DNA of 64,000 nt, from NCBI RefSeq assembly GCF_021531595.1, contig NZ_JADYUD010000007.1, positions 47,387 through 111,386 of the forward strand, read 5' to 3'. Below, piece by piece: positions 1 through 9,452 of the stretch. Below the pieces are notes generated by a model that saw only the letters and a list, made by a program, of their open reading frames with translations, did not search any database and was not told where the DNA came from. The DNA comes from Fusobacterium perfoetens (GTDB taxonomy: Bacteria; Fusobacteriota; Fusobacteriia; Fusobacteriales; Fusobacteriaceae). How positions within the stretch are numbered: the first letter of the stretch is position 1; every line of letters starts with the position of its first letter. The translations under genes were made by a program, and so were the position numbers.

Positions 1-1271
1 TCAACTTCATCTTTTACTCTTTCAAAAGGAACTGGAGCAAGGTTTATTATTTTAGAACTTTCTATTTTAGATATATTTAAGAAATCCATTGTTATATTTT
101 CTAGTTTTTCAACATTACTTCTTATTATATCAAGAAAGTTTTTCTGAAGTTCCTGAGGTGCATCTTCAAGAGCAATTAAATATCCCTTTATATTTGTAAG
201 AGGTGTTTTTAATTCATGACTTACATTTGCTATAAAGTTTTTCTGTATTTCTCCAAGCTCTCTGCTTCTTGTAATATCTTTTATTGTAATCAAAAATTCT
301 TTTTTAAATTCAAGATATTTAACTGTTACAAGAAGATATTTTTTAAGTTTTGAAATAAATATTTCTTCTTTTATATTTTCTTTTGTTTTCATTCCTTTAT
401 TTATAACATTAAGTATCTCAATGTATTTAACTTTTTTATAAATAGAATCCAATTTTCCATTTACATAAAGATAACCAAGAGCATTGTTCTTCATAATTAT
501 TTTAGATTCTTCATCTGCAAGAATTATTGAAAGATCTACAGCTGATATAACTCTTTTAAGTCTTGTTTTTTCTTCATTAAGTTTTCTTATATTTTTAAGA
601 TTTTCTTTCTGCCAATCTCTTACAACTTTCCAGAATTTTACAAGCCAGACATCTCCTTTAGCATAGATTGTTTTTATTTCATCTCCACTTTCAAGAGCTT
701 CTCTCATACTTTCAATTTTTTTAAACAAATCTCTTTTTAAATAATTTTTATAGCATATATAAATTGCAATATTTAAAATTATAAAGAAAAATATCTGTGT
801 TACAAGAAGAGTTCTTAAATCTTTTATCTCTTCATCATAACTTATTGATGTTCTGATTACAGTTTTTTCTCCTTCGCTATTTTCATTAAGAAGACCATAA
901 TAAGCCATATTTTGTCTTAATGTCTTACTTTTTCTTATAGCAAATCCTTCACCTGTTTCAAAAGCTTCCTTTACTTCCTCTCTGTTTCTGTGATTTGCCA
1001 TTTCATCTTCTTTTGTATATCTTTCAGAGTCATAAAGAATATTTCCCTGTGCATCTATAAGAGTAAATCTTTTCTTTACATTACCAAACATATCCTGAAA
1101 GTTTGATTTAGTATATCCATTTGTAAGCTCTTTAACCATAAGAGCATCTTCTTTAAGTGTTCTTTTTGCAGCATCACCATATAATTCTGATATTTTGCCC
1201 ATGTATGTATTTACAAAAAGAACTTCCAGGAACAAAATAAAAATCAGGGCAATTATCTCTTTTCTTCTAAT
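1..1271 (-). CDS. phoR: PhoR-type sensor histidine kinase (partial, C-terminus off the window)
   Basis: Membrane sensor kinase that would phosphorylate the PhoB-like regulator encoded just upstream. Reading leftward there is an N-terminal membrane segment, an extracytoplasmic stretch of about 130 residues, a second membrane segment (around 830-750), a PAS-like region and the phospho-acceptor motif VSHELKTPLTN near 210. The ATP-binding domain lies beyond base 1. The start is unclear: the frame opens inside the end of phoB and holds no ATG before the first membrane segment. An ATT at 1271, ten bases after a GGGGG run, is the best-placed candidate; a TTG at 1235 has no ribosome site. Last gene seen of the pst-pho operon. 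Confidence 0.88.
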   Translation of the reverse strand, partial: MRRKEIIALIFILFLEVLFVNTYMGKISELYGDAAKRTLKEDALMVKELTNGYTKSNFQDMFGNVKKRFTLIDAQGNILYDSERYTKEDEMANHRNREEVKEAFETGEGFAIRKSKTLRQNMAYYGLLNENSEGEKTVIRTSISYDEEIKDLRTLLVTQIFFFIILNIAIYICYKNYLKRDLFKKIESMREALESGDEIKTIYAKGDVWLVKFWKVVRDWQKENLKNIRKLNEEKTRLKRVISAVDLSIILADEESKIIMKNNALGYLYVNGKLDSIYKKVKYIEILNVINKGMKTKENIKEEIFISKLKKYLLVTVKYLEFKKEFLITIKDITRSRELGEIQKNFIANVSHELKTPLTNIKGYLIALEDAPQELQKNFLDIIRSNVEKLENITMDFLNISKIESSKIINLAPVPFERVKDEV

Positions 1272-1930
1272 TTGTACCCGACCCCCTTCACTGTTTTAAT
1301 GTTTTCAGCAATACTTTTAACTTTTTCTCTTAATTTTGAAATATAAATATCAACTGATCTGTCTCCAGTGTAATAATTTGACTCCCATACTCTGTCAAGG
1401 ATTTTCTCTCTTGATAAGACTATTCCCTGATTTTTTATAAGCAAAAGAAGAAGATCAAATTCTTTTTTAGAAAGTTCTACCTCTTCCTCTCCATCTTTTA
1501 CAATACGCCTTTTTTCATCTACAACAACCTGTTTAAAACTATATCTTCCAGATTTTCCAACATTTTTTCCTTCTAAGAATTTTCTTGCACGAAGAACAAG
1601 TTCTCTTGGATCAAAAGGCTTTTTCATATAGTCATCTGCTCCTAACTGAAGACCTTCAAGAACATCTTCTATTTCTGTTTTTGCTGTAAGCATTATTATT
1701 ACAGGATCTCCATATTCAGCAGACATATCTCTTACTATACTTGTAAAATTTTTTCCATCAAGACTTGGGAGCATAATATCTAATACAATAAGATCAGGTT
1801 TAAAGCTTTTCACTGCTTTTAATCCTTCAAGTCCGTCACCAGCTGTCTGAACTTCATAATTTTCTTTTTTAAAAAAATAACTTACCAGCTGTTGTATTTC
1901 CATATCATCTTCTACTATTAAAACTCTCAT
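1253..1930 (-). CDS. phoB: PhoB-type response regulator
   Basis: OmpR/PhoB-family transcription factor of 225 residues. The N-terminal receiver domain has the acidic pair at residues 8-9, the phospho-acceptor Asp in VLDIMLPSLDG and the Lys in MKKPFDP. The C-terminal winged helix (about 125-225) ends in VDIYISKLREKV and KTVKGVGYKLEEK. It sits between phoU and the PhoR-like kinase, preceded by a GGGAGG ribosome site. From context it should bind the TTTACA repeats upstream of pstC and pstS. Family assignment is firm; the phosphate role rests on the operon. Confidence 0.93.
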   Translation of the reverse strand: MRVLIVEDDMEIQQLVSYFFKKENYEVQTAGDGLEGLKAVKSFKPDLIVLDIMLPSLDGKNFTSIVRDMSAEYGDPVIIMLTAKTEIEDVLEGLQLGADDYMKKPFDPRELVLRARKFLEGKNVGKSGRYSFKQVVVDEKRRIVKDGEEEVELSKKEFDLLLLLIKNQGIVLSREKILDRVWESNYYTGDRSVDIYISKLREKVKSIAENIKTVKGVGYKLEEKR

Positions 1931-1948
1931 TGTATCCTCCCAGTTTTT

Positions 1949-2662
1949 CTATTCTTCTGCCTCTTCCTTTTCCTCACTTTTATGTTTTTCTCTCTCAAGA
2001 AGTTCAACTACTCTCATATTTTCTCCACTGAAATTATAAATTGAACTCATAGCAAGTTGTGTTATTTTATCTGAAACTCTTTCATACTTTTTGTTAATAA
2101 GAAGCATAAGAATTCCTGCATCAATATTTTTTGATTCTTCTTTCATTTGGCTTCCGATAATAGAATCTATCTCTCCTCTTATTTCATTAATTTCTTCATC
2201 CATTCCAAGAAGAACATAAGCTTTTTTCTCATCTTTTTCTATAAAAGCTTCCATATATTTTTGGAATATATCATCTATTTTTATAAGAAAATTTTCAAGA
2301 ATTCCAAAATCTCTTTCCATATTTCCTTCTTTTTTTTCTATTTTTCTCATTAAGACTAGAGTATCAAGAAGAAGATCTCCCATTCTTTCAAGCATTTTAC
2401 TTGATTCTATAAATGTTATAAGAGCTCTTAAATCTCCTGCAGCAGGTTGAAATCTTGCTATTGACATTATTGATGTTTCTTTTATTTTTACATCAAAAGC
2501 ATTTATCATATCTTCAACAAGCTTTGCTTCCCCATAAAGAGATCTGTCAAAACTATCTTTTTTTAACATTTCCATATTTATTCTAAAAAGTCTATCTACA
2601 TTTTTACAAAGTTCTATATAATGTTCTGTTATTCCATTGATACTTTCGTGAAGATTTCTCAT
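1949..2662 (-). CDS. phoU: PhoU phosphate signalling regulator
   Basis: All-helical cytoplasmic protein that links the Pst transporter to the PhoR/PhoB pair and damps the response when phosphate is plentiful. Two PhoU repeats are visible, each with an acidic helix pattern (VEDMINAFDVKIKETSI and GILMLLINKKYERVSDKI regions). I place the start at the ATG at 2662, seven bases after GAGGAG. The frame runs open to a TTG at 2701, but that codon has no ribosome site and the extra residues are not PhoU-like. The resulting 237 residues is slightly longer than typical because of an acidic tail. It lies 50 bp after pstB in the same operon. Confidence 0.92.
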   Translation of the reverse strand: MRNLHESINGITEHYIELCKNVDRLFRINMEMLKKDSFDRSLYGEAKLVEDMINAFDVKIKETSIMSIARFQPAAGDLRALITFIESSKMLERMGDLLLDTLVLMRKIEKKEGNMERDFGILENFLIKIDDIFQKYMEAFIEKDEKKAYVLLGMDEEINEIRGEIDSIIGSQMKEESKNIDAGILMLLINKKYERVSDKITQLAMSSIYNFSGENMRVVELLEREKHKSEEKEEAEE

Positions 2663-2714
2663 TTTATCACTCCTCATTTTTATTCTATCATATTTTTTCA
2701 AAACTTTTTATATT

Positions 2715-3476
2715 CTATCCAAATTTACCTGTTATATAATCTTCTGTTTTTTTCTTGTTAGGCTTAGTAAAAATTATATCTGTTTTATCAAACTCTTCTA
2801 GTTTTCCTTGATAGAAAAATCCTGTAAAATCTGAAATTCTTGCAGCTTGCTGCATATTATGTGTAACTATTATTATAGTATAATCTTTCTGAAGTTCTCT
2901 TATAAGTTCTTCTATTTTTAAAGTTGAAATAGGATCAAGAGCTGATGTAGGTTCGTCCATAAGAAGTATTTCTGGTTTTACTGCTATTGCCCTTGCAATG
3001 CAAAGTCTTTGTTGCTGTCCTCCTGAAAGTCCAAGTGCTGACTGATGAAGTTTATCCTTTACTTCATCCCATAAAGCTACTGCCTTTAAACTATTTATTA
3101 CTATTTCATCAAGAACTTTTTTATCTTTTTCTCCGTGAAGTTTAGGACCATAAACAATATTTTCATATATTGTTTTAGGGAATGGATTTGGCTTTTGGAA
3201 AACCATTCCTATTTTTTTTCTCAATTCAACTATATCATTATCTGGATTAAAAATATTTTTTCCATCAAACTCTATTACACCTTCATATCTTACACCTTCA
3301 ATAAGGTCATTCATCCTGTTTATAGATCTTAAGAATGTTGATTTCCCACATCCTGAAGGACCTATAAGAGCCGTTACTTTATTTTCTTGTATCTCCATGT
3401 TTATATCCTTAAGAGCCTGAAACTTATCATAATAAAAGTTAAAGTTATTGACCTTAAGTCTTATTGTATTTTCCAT
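2715..3476 (-). CDS. pstB: Phosphate ABC transporter ATP-binding protein PstB
   Basis: ATPase of the high-affinity phosphate importer. Visible elements in order: Walker [10 protein letters not shown] (about residue 39), the Q-loop region [11 protein letters not shown], which is typical of PstB, the signature [14 protein letters not shown], Walker [14 protein letters not shown] and the switch histidine in [10 protein letters not shown]. The length of 253 residues matches the family. A strong AAGGAGG lies seven bases before the ATG. It lies downstream of the two permeases pstC and pstA, in the usual order; the binding protein gene is missing here and found near 54 kb instead. Confidence 0.97.
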   Translation of the reverse strand: MENTIRLKVNNFNFYYDKFQALKDINMEIQENKVTALIGPSGCGKSTFLRSINRMNDLIEGVRYEGVIEFDGKNIFNPDNDIVELRKKIGMVFQKPNPFPKTIYENIVYGPKLHGEKDKKVLDEIVINSLKAVALWDEVKDKLHQSALGLSGGQQQRLCIARAIAVKPEILLMDEPTSALDPISTLKIEELIRELQKDYTIIIVTHNMQQAARISDFTGFFYQGKLEEFDKTDIIFTKPNKKKTEDYITGKFG

Positions 3477-3515
3477 TTATCCTCCTTAAAAAACTTAAAT
3501 ATATATTTACTCAAA

Positions 3516-4358
3516 TTATTTACTGCTGAATTTTTTTCTTAAAACTGCACCAAGCAAGTTAAATCCTACTGTAAGAACAACTATTACAAGAACTGTTCCA
3601 TTCATTATCTTATCAGGCATATTAGGAACTTGTGTTGCAATTACATAAAGATGATATGGAAGAGCCATTACCTGATCCCATACAGATTCTGGAAGGAAAG
3701 GCAGATAAAATGCTACTACTGTAAACATTATAGGTGCTGTTTCTCCAGCAGCTCTTGATATACTTAAAATAATTCCTGTAAGAATTCCTGGAAGAGCTGT
3801 TGGAAGAATTATTTTCCATGTTGTTTCCCATTTTGTTGCCCCTAAAGCTAAAGAAGCTTCCCTTAAATCTTTAGGTATTGCAAGAAGTGCTTCCCTTGTT
3901 GCTGTTATTATTACAGGAAGACACATTATTCCAAGGGTAAGAGCCCCTGAAAGAATTGATGAACCAAATTGTAAGAAAATTACAAACAATGACATTCCAA
4001 AAAGTCCATATATGATACTTGGTATTCCTGCCAGATTTACTATTGTAAGATTTATTACTCTTCTTATTATATTATCTTTAGAATATTCAACTAGAAATAT
4101 TCCTGTAAGAATACCAAAAGGAACTGAAACTGCTATTGTTCCTATTGTAAGATAAATACTTCCAATTATTGCAGGAAGTATTCCTCCTGCTCTCATTCCA
4201 TCAGTAGGGTTTGTTGCTAAAAATTCCCACGATATTGAAGGAACTCCTTTAAATATTATATAAATCACTATGCAGACAACAGGTAAAACTGAAAGATACC
4301 CAACACCTTTAATAATTCCCTCTATTACTTTTGCTCCTGTTCCTTTTAATAAACTCAT
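3516..4358 (-). CDS. pstA: Phosphate ABC transporter permease PstA
   Basis: Inner-membrane channel subunit of the phosphate importer, about 280 residues with six predicted membrane helices. The cytoplasmic coupling loop has the EAA-type motif REASLALGATKWETTWKIIL, which docks onto PstB. I take the second ATG (4358), seven bases after AAGGAG; the ATG at 4364 is only one base from that site. It follows pstC with a 5-11 base gap, so translation is probably coupled. Confidence 0.95.
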   Translation of the reverse strand: MSLLKGTGAKVIEGIIKGVGYLSVLPVVCIVIYIIFKGVPSISWEFLATNPTDGMRAGGILPAIIGSIYLTIGTIAVSVPFGILTGIFLVEYSKDNIIRRVINLTIVNLAGIPSIIYGLFGMSLFVIFLQFGSSILSGALTLGIMCLPVIITATREALLAIPKDLREASLALGATKWETTWKIILPTALPGILTGIILSISRAAGETAPIMFTVVAFYLPFLPESVWDQVMALPYHLYVIATQVPNMPDKIMNGTVLVIVVLTVGFNLLGAVLRKKFSSK

Positions 4359-4369
4359 TTTCATGCTCC

Positions 4370-5248
4370 TTATTTTCTCATTATCTTTCTTGATTTATTT
4401 ATAAAATAATCTGCTATTGTATTTGTTATAAAACTTATTCCGAAAAGTACAAGTCCAACTGCAAAAAGTACATAATAATGTGTGCTGCCATTTACAACTT
4501 CCCCCATTTCTGCAGCTATTGTTGCTGTAAGAGTTCTTACTGGAGAAAGAATTCCTCCTCCTAAAATAGGAGCATTTCCTGTTACCATTAAAACCGTTAT
4601 TGTTTCACCTATTATTCTTCCAAACCCAAGCATTATCCCTGCAAAAATTCCAGGAAACGCTGCTGGAAGTATTATTTTTACAACTGTTTCCAATTTATTC
4701 GCTCCCATTGCAAGAGAAGCTTCTTTATATGAAGGATCAAGTGCCCTTATAGCATCATCTGATATACTTACCATAGTTGGAATAGCCATAAAAGAAAGAA
4801 GTATTCCTCCTGTAAGAGCTGTAAGCCCTGTATTAAGATTAAATATATTTTTTACTAATGCTGATAATACATAAAGCCCTATATATCCAAGTACAACTGA
4901 AGGAAGTGCAGACATTGTTTCTATAAGAAGTTTAAAAATATCTCTTGTTTTTTTATTTGCATATTCTGCCATGTATACTGCACTCATAATACTTATAGGA
5001 ACAGATATTCCAAGTGCTACTAAAGTTACACGGAAAGAACCTGATAGCAAAGGAAGAAGTCCATATTTTTCTGAAAGAGAAATCCATTCTCTTCCTAAGA
5101 AAAACTTTGATAACGATACATCTTCAAAAGCTTTCATGCTATTTGTCAATATAAATAAAAATATAAGAAAAACTATTACAACATTAAATCCGCCGATTAA
5201 AAATATACAATATTTCATACATTTATCTACGATTTTTCTTAAATTCAT
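4370..5248 (-). CDS. pstC: Phosphate ABC transporter permease PstC
   Basis: First gene of the pst-pho operon and second channel subunit, 292 residues with about six membrane helices. The coupling loop YKEASLAMGANKLETVVKII is the EAA motif. The gene begins after AAGGGG-N6-ATG. The promoter upstream carries TTTACA repeats that match those before the distant pstS. In most bacteria pstS precedes pstC; here nothing but the regulatory region and a terminator lies between pstC and the next gene. Confidence 0.95.
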   Translation of the reverse strand: MNLRKIVDKCMKYCIFLIGGFNVVIVFLIFLFILTNSMKAFEDVSLSKFFLGREWISLSEKYGLLPLLSGSFRVTLVALGISVPISIMSAVYMAEYANKKTRDIFKLLIETMSALPSVVLGYIGLYVLSALVKNIFNLNTGLTALTGGILLSFMAIPTMVSISDDAIRALDPSYKEASLAMGANKLETVVKIILPAAFPGIFAGIMLGFGRIIGETITVLMVTGNAPILGGGILSPVRTLTATIAAEMGEVVNGSTHYYVLFAVGLVLFGISFITNTIADYFINKSRKIMRK

Positions 5249-5287
5249 TTTCTACCCCTTATTTTTTCATTCTTTTTATTTTTTTCA

Positions 5288-5341
5288 ATTTTACTCTCAG
5301 TTTGTAAGATAAATATTAATTTAATGTAAAAAATATGTAAA
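5288..5341 (-). promoter_or_regulatory. Pho box and -10 of the pstC operon
   Basis: On the minus strand, TTTACA-N5-TTTACA-N5-TTAATA (5341 down to 5314) gives 11-bp spaced direct repeats like the PhoP/PhoB boxes of Gram-positive bacteria. A -10-like TAAAAT (5293-5288) follows after 20 bp. The same arrangement with the same 20-bp gap occurs before pstS at 54493-54546. Confidence 0.72.
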
Positions 5342-5363
5342 AAAATAATTTCAAAAAATATAA

Positions 5364-5435
5364 AAAAGGAGCTGTTGCATTTTCTAATCTATAAAAATAA
5401 AATTTTATTTTTATAAATCTGCAACAACCCCTTTT
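5364..5435 (-). terminator. Long hairpin terminator after the CpxP-like gene
   Basis: A 16-base arm, AAAAGGAGCTGTTGCA, pairs with TGCAACAACCCCTTTT with two imperfect positions. The loop itself contains the palindrome TAAAAATAAAATTTTATTTTTA. On the minus strand the stem is followed by a U-run, as expected for the gene at 5444. Confidence 0.8.
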
Positions 5436-5443
5436 AATTATTT

Positions 5444-5812
5444 TTATCTTATAAGAGCTTCTGAGTTTAGTGGAGATTCCATTCTTCTTGTCTGTCTTTC
5501 AAATCTTTCTCTCATTAAATCTGTTTTATATTTAGATCTTTCCAAAGCTATGTCATCATTAAGCTTCTGAACTTTATTCCAGTCAGGTTTATCATTTAAA
5601 AGTTCTTTTCTTATTTCAAGTCTTTTTTCATCAATAGAAATTTCCATCTTTCTAAATTCAAAACTTCTTCTGCAGTTATCAGCTCTTTCTATATTCTTTG
5701 AATAATGATGTCTATGCCATTCCCTTGGTTCTTCTCTTCTATGATGTATCCCTGCAAAAGCTGTTGTTCCTACTGCAAGTAACATTAAACTTCCTATTAA
5801 TAATCTTTTCAT
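5444..5812 (-). CDS. Small secreted CpxP/Spy-like protein
   Basis: About 122 residues with a clear signal peptide (MKRLLIGSLMLLAVGTTAFA) and a mature part made of long charged helices, including RRSFEFRKMEISIDEKRLEI and a later arginine-rich helix. Basic and histidine residues cluster just after the signal (IHHRREEPREWHRHH), suggesting metal or acidic-surface contact. Small exported helical proteins of the CpxP/Spy/ZraP type act as periplasmic chaperones or feedback sensors of two-component systems. This one is the last gene of a regulator-kinase operon, 55 bases after the kinase, which fits that role. The ATG at 5812 is eight bases after AAAGGAG. Family assignment is by pattern only. Confidence 0.6.
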   Translation of the reverse strand: MKRLLIGSLMLLAVGTTAFAGIHHRREEPREWHRHHYSKNIERADNCRRSFEFRKMEISIDEKRLEIRKELLNDKPDWNKVQKLNDDIALERSKYKTDLMRERFERQTRRMESPLNSEALIR

Positions 5813-5866
5813 ATTAATCACTCCTTTACTCTCTTCCTTTTGTAAAGAAATTATACTGCTAATTTG

Positions 5867-7180
5867 TTACCTGAATATGTCAAAATAAAAAATAAATTTA
5901 TTATTTTTTATTTTTATTCCATACTCAAATGAATGAAGAGATAAAATTCTTTTAATAAGAGAAAGTCCTAAACCACTTCCTTCTATTCCTTTCTCAGTTC
6001 CATTATTTCCTCTGAAAAAAGGCTCAAATAATTTATCTGTCTTTTCTATTTCTTTAATATACATTGGATTTTCTATTACAATGTTATTCCCTTCTCTATA
6101 AATTTTTATTTTTGAATTTTCAGGAGAATATTTTAGAGCATTTTGTATAATGTTATTAAAAACTATTTCTATAAGTTTTTTATTTGCTGTCACTTCTTTT
6201 TCATCAATATCTATTTCCCATTCTATATCTTTTTTAAGTTCCAAAAATTCAAATTGCTCAATGCTTTTTCTTATAACTTCATGCAATTCAAATTTTTCTT
6301 CAGAAAGTTTTGTATCAGCTGAAGAAAGCTTTGAAATAAGCAGAAGATCTTTTACAAGAGTATTCATATATCTGCTTTCTTTTAAAATTACCCTGTAATA
6401 ATTTTTTCTTTCTTGCTCCTCTGTAATTTTTCCAGTAAGAAGAAGCTGAGCATGTGTATCAATTACAGCAATTGGAGTTTTTAACTCATGAGAAGCATTG
6501 GAAACAAAATTATTAAGCCCCTCTATAGAGGACGATATACTGTCAGCCATTATATTTATACTTCTACTTAAATCTTTAAGCTCATCACTTGTATTAATGT
6601 TAGATTTCTCAGAAAAATCTAACTCTGCTATTTTTTTGGCTGCTCTGTTAAGAGCCCCTATATTATCAGTTATTCTCTTAGCAAAAATTCTGCTTATAAA
6701 AGCACTTATTCCAAGTGCAACAACAAGAGTTATTAAATTAAGAAGATATACTTCATGTCTATGACTGCTCATTACAGAAAGGGATGTTGTAATAAAAACT
6801 ATTTCATTTTTTGAAATATTTTCTTTATAGACTAAAAGAATTATATTATTTTGCATTGAAATTATATGAAATCCATTTTCTACTTTTCTGTATCTGCTTC
6901 TGCTTTTTTTATGATGAGACTCTGGTTTCATTGAATTCTCAATATATATATTTATTCCCTCTTTATCTTTTACATTTTCTATATATTCTTCAAGGGCATA
7001 TTCATTATCTGAAAAATTTTTTATATTATCTTTTATTTTTATAATCTCACTTTTTCTTCTGTTTATATAAAAAGAATCTGCTGCAAATATGCTTAGAATA
7101 TAACTTACAGATATTGTAAAAATAATAAGAAATATAGAGAATAAAAAGATTTTTCTGAAAAGATTAATTTTTATTTTCAT
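5867..7180 (-). CDS. Two-component sensor histidine kinase, CpxA-like context
   Basis: Membrane kinase of 437 residues. An N-terminal membrane helix (about 8-32), an extracytoplasmic loop of about 105 residues with a His/Arg/Ser-rich patch (ESHHKKSRSRYRK) and a second membrane helix (about 142-163) are followed by a HAMP linker. The phospho-acceptor motif is SNASHELKTPIAVI (around 230), then the N box NNIIQNALKYSPE and the G boxes GSGLGLSLIKRI. Its start overlaps the end of the response regulator by 17 bases, so the pair is translationally coupled. The signal is unknown; the basic loop could sense metal or envelope damage. Confidence 0.93.
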   Translation of the reverse strand: MKIKINLFRKIFLFSIFLIIFTISVSYILSIFAADSFYINRRKSEIIKIKDNIKNFSDNEYALEEYIENVKDKEGINIYIENSMKPESHHKKSRSRYRKVENGFHIISMQNNIILLVYKENISKNEIVFITTSLSVMSSHRHEVYLLNLITLVVALGISAFISRIFAKRITDNIGALNRAAKKIAELDFSEKSNINTSDELKDLSRSINIMADSISSSIEGLNNFVSNASHELKTPIAVIDTHAQLLLTGKITEEQERKNYYRVILKESRYMNTLVKDLLLISKLSSADTKLSEEKFELHEVIRKSIEQFEFLELKKDIEWEIDIDEKEVTANKKLIEIVFNNIIQNALKYSPENSKIKIYREGNNIVIENPMYIKEIEKTDKLFEPFFRGNNGTEKGIEGSGLGLSLIKRILSLHSFEYGIKIKNNKFIFYFDIFR

Positions 7181-7826
7181 CTAACACATACCCCATTCCT
7201 CTTACTGTTTTTAAAAGAAATTCATAGCTTCCCATCTTTTTACGAACTCTTCTTACAAGAGTATCTACAGCTCTATCATCTCCATCAAAATCAAATCCCC
7301 ATACTTCATTTAAAAGTTGTTCCCTTGAAAAAATTATTCCTTTATTCTTAAACATATATTCTAAAAATTGTATCTCTCTTCTTGTAAGCTCAATGCTTTT
7401 ATTTTCTAAAATAAGTTCTCCTTTTTTTGAATCAAAAGAAAACTTATCATATTTATATATACTATTGTTATCTATCTTCAAAAGCTTTTTTATTTTAAGA
7501 GTAAGAATCTTAAGATTAAAAGGTTTTGTTATATAATCATCTGCTCCTATACTTAAACCATTGTATTCATCTGCATCTGAATCTCTTGCAGTCATTATAA
7601 TAACAGGAATATTTGAATTTTTTCTTATTTCTTTACATATATCCCAGCCTGTAACTTTAGGAAGATTTATATCTAAGAGAACAAGATCTGCTCCTGCATT
7701 ATAAAATTTTTCAATTCCTTCTTCTCCGTCAAAAGCTTTTATTATTTCAAACTCATCTGAAAGTGAATCATATAATACCTGCATTAAATTTTTTTCATCT
7801 TCTATTATTAACAATCTTTTTTTCAC
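7164..7826 (-). CDS. OmpR-family response regulator
   Basis: Receiver domain with the acidic pair at residues 9-11, phospho-acceptor Asp in LVLLDINLPKVTG and Lys in YITKPFNLK, joined to a winged helix with ELTRREIQFLEYMFKNKG and the C-terminal KTVRGMGYVLDE. The length of 220 residues is normal. First gene of the regulator-kinase-CpxP-like operon. The ribosome site is weak (AAGAGG). Confidence 0.93.
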   Translation of the reverse strand: MKKRLLIIEDEKNLMQVLYDSLSDEFEIIKAFDGEEGIEKFYNAGADLVLLDINLPKVTGWDICKEIRKNSNIPVIIMTARDSDADEYNGLSIGADDYITKPFNLKILTLKIKKLLKIDNNSIYKYDKFSFDSKKGELILENKSIELTRREIQFLEYMFKNKGIIFSREQLLNEVWGFDFDGDDRAVDTLVRRVRKKMGSYEFLLKTVRGMGYVLDENKN

Positions 7827-7858
7827 AAATTACCTCTTAAAAATTATTTTATAAAAAA

Positions 7859-7893
7859 GACTGCTGCAAATTTTATGTTAATATGCACCAGTC
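7859..7893 (-). terminator. Terminator of the rfaE1-ispF operon
   Basis: On the minus strand GACTGGTGCA pairs with TGCAGCAGTC with one mismatch, followed by TTTTTT. It lies 11 bases after the ispF stop. Confidence 0.8.
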
Positions 7894-7903
7894 CTTATTT
7901 TAA

Positions 7904-8380
7904 TTAAATCTTATTAAGCAAAACCACACAATATGATTTTATTCCTTCTTCATTTCCTGTAAATCCTAATTTTTCTTCTGTTGTAGCTTTAACACTTACA
8001 TTTTCAATATCTGTGTGAAGAATTTTAGCCATTTTTTTTCTCATCTCTTCAATGTAATCTTTAAGCTTTGGTTTCTGAGCTACAATTATTGAATCAAGAT
8101 TTCCTATTTTATATCCTTTTTCTCTCATAAGTTCATAAACTTTTTTTAAAAGAATTTTGCTGTCTATTCCTTCATATTTCATATCTGTATCTGGAAAATG
8201 TTTTCCTATATCTCCAAGAGCAAGAGCTCCTAAAATTGCATCCATAACAGCATGAATAAGAACATCTCCATCTGAATGTCCAAGAACTCCCTTTATATGA
8301 GGAATTTCCACTCCTCCTAAAACAAGTTTTCTTCCCTCTACAAGTTTATGAACATCATAACCATTTCCTATTCTTATCAT
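7904..8380 (-). CDS. ispF: 2-C-methyl-D-erythritol 2,4-cyclodiphosphate synthase
   Basis: Fifth enzyme of the MEP isoprenoid pathway: converts CDP-methylerythritol 2-phosphate to the cyclic diphosphate with release of CMP. The start motif [12 protein letters not shown] holds the zinc Asp and His, [20 protein letters not shown] holds the remaining metal and active-site residues, and the end has [13 protein letters not shown]. From the ATG at 8380 the protein is 158 residues, the usual IspF length. An upstream in-frame start at 8407 would add nine residues and overlap the kinase gene. Stop of the previous gene and this ATG are one base apart, so the two are coupled. Confidence 0.96.
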   Translation of the reverse strand: MIRIGNGYDVHKLVEGRKLVLGGVEIPHIKGVLGHSDGDVLIHAVMDAILGALALGDIGKHFPDTDMKYEGIDSKILLKKVYELMREKGYKIGNLDSIIVAQKPKLKDYIEEMRKKMAKILHTDIENVSVKATTEEKLGFTGNEEGIKSYCVVLLNKI

Positions 8381-8381
8381 C

Positions 8382-9368
8382 TTAGTTCCATTCCTTATAT
8401 ATATCATTATAGAAATCTACTATTTCTTCTTTTGTTGCTGTTGATGTTCCTATTTTTCCAACTACAACTCCTGCTGCTGTATTTGCTATTCTTGCTGCTT
8501 CTGTCCAGCTTGCTCCAGCTGCTTTTGCAAGAGTATAAACAGATATTACAGTATCCCCTGCACCTGTAACATCATAAACTTCTTTGGCAAAAGTTGGAAT
8601 ATTTGCAACTCCATTTTCATCGTAAAGACTTACTCCCTCTTCACTTCTTGTTAAAAGAAGATTATCAAGCTGTAATTTTTCTCTTATTGTTGTTCCTACA
8701 ACATCTATATCTGTTCCTTTAGGAAGTTTTGCACATTCAAGAGCTTCTTTTTTATTAGGAGTCATTGAAGAAGCTTTTACATAGTTCATAATATTTGAAG
8801 GCTTTGGATCTACTGTTACTATTTTTCCATATTTTCTTGCTATTTTTATAGCTTCTTTAGCCACTCTTTCTGTAAGAACTCCTTTATCATAATCAGAAAG
8901 AATTATGGCATCTATATTATCTATATTTTTTCTTAAATTACTTAAAATAGTTTCTTCAAGAATTCCATTTATATTTGTAGGATCTTCCCAGTCTATTCTA
9001 AGAAGCTGTTGATTTCCACCAAGTATTCTTCTTTTTACTATTGTAGGTCTGTCTTCACTTCTTATAAGTCCGTCTGTATTTACTCCTAAAAGTTTTAAAG
9101 ATTTTTTAAGTCTGTCTCCATCAATATCATCACCAATTACTCCATAACAATAAGTTTTTACACCTAAAGTAGCTAGGTTATTGATTACATTTCCTGCTCC
9201 TCCTAAAACAAATCTTTCTTCTTTTACAGAAACAACAGGCACTGGAGCTTCAGGAGATATTCTTTCTACACTTCCTATTATATAGTCATCAATCATCAAA
9301 TCTCCGATAACAGCCACATTTACTTTTCTAAAATTTGAAATTATTTCCAACAGTCTCTCTTTATTCAT
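8382..9368 (-). CDS. rfaE1: D-glycero-beta-D-manno-heptose-7-phosphate kinase
   Basis: PfkB-type sugar kinase, 328 residues, corresponding to the N-terminal half of E. coli HldE. It phosphorylates C1 of heptose 7-phosphate for LPS inner-core heptose, which implies an outer membrane. Motifs: [21 protein letters not shown] near the N-terminus, [13 protein letters not shown] and the catalytic [17 protein letters not shown] near residue 275. The adenylyltransferase half is absent, so a separate rfaE2 is expected elsewhere. Good ribosome site (TGGAGG). A possible promoter TTGCTA-N17-TAAAAT lies at 9446-9418. Confidence 0.93.
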   Translation of the reverse strand: MNKERLLEIISNFRKVNVAVIGDLMIDDYIIGSVERISPEAPVPVVSVKEERFVLGGAGNVINNLATLGVKTYCYGVIGDDIDGDRLKKSLKLLGVNTDGLIRSEDRPTIVKRRILGGNQQLLRIDWEDPTNINGILEETILSNLRKNIDNIDAIILSDYDKGVLTERVAKEAIKIARKYGKIVTVDPKPSNIMNYVKASSMTPNKKEALECAKLPKGTDIDVVGTTIREKLQLDNLLLTRSEEGVSLYDENGVANIPTFAKEVYDVTGAGDTVISVYTLAKAAGASWTEAARIANTAAGVVVGKIGTSTATKEEIVDFYNDIYKEWN

Positions 9369-9417
9369 TTTTCCTCCAGAAATACTCTACGAATTAATAC
9401 ATTTTCTTTCATTTTAT

Positions 9418-9446
9418 ATTTTACTAATAAATTTTAATAATAGCAA
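9418..9446 (-). promoter_or_regulatory. Possible promoter of rfaE1-ispF
   Basis: Minus strand TTGCTA (9446-9441), 17-bp spacer, TAAAAT (9423-9418), between the end of the secretin gene and rfaE1. No terminator hairpin is seen after the secretin gene, so read-through from the pilus operon is also possible. Confidence 0.45.
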
Positions 9447-9452
9447 GAAATA

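Noticed and set aside
4482..4874. 130-codon plus-strand ORF
   Set aside because: It lies wholly opposite pstC and has the composition of an antisense shadow; pstC has full family motifs.
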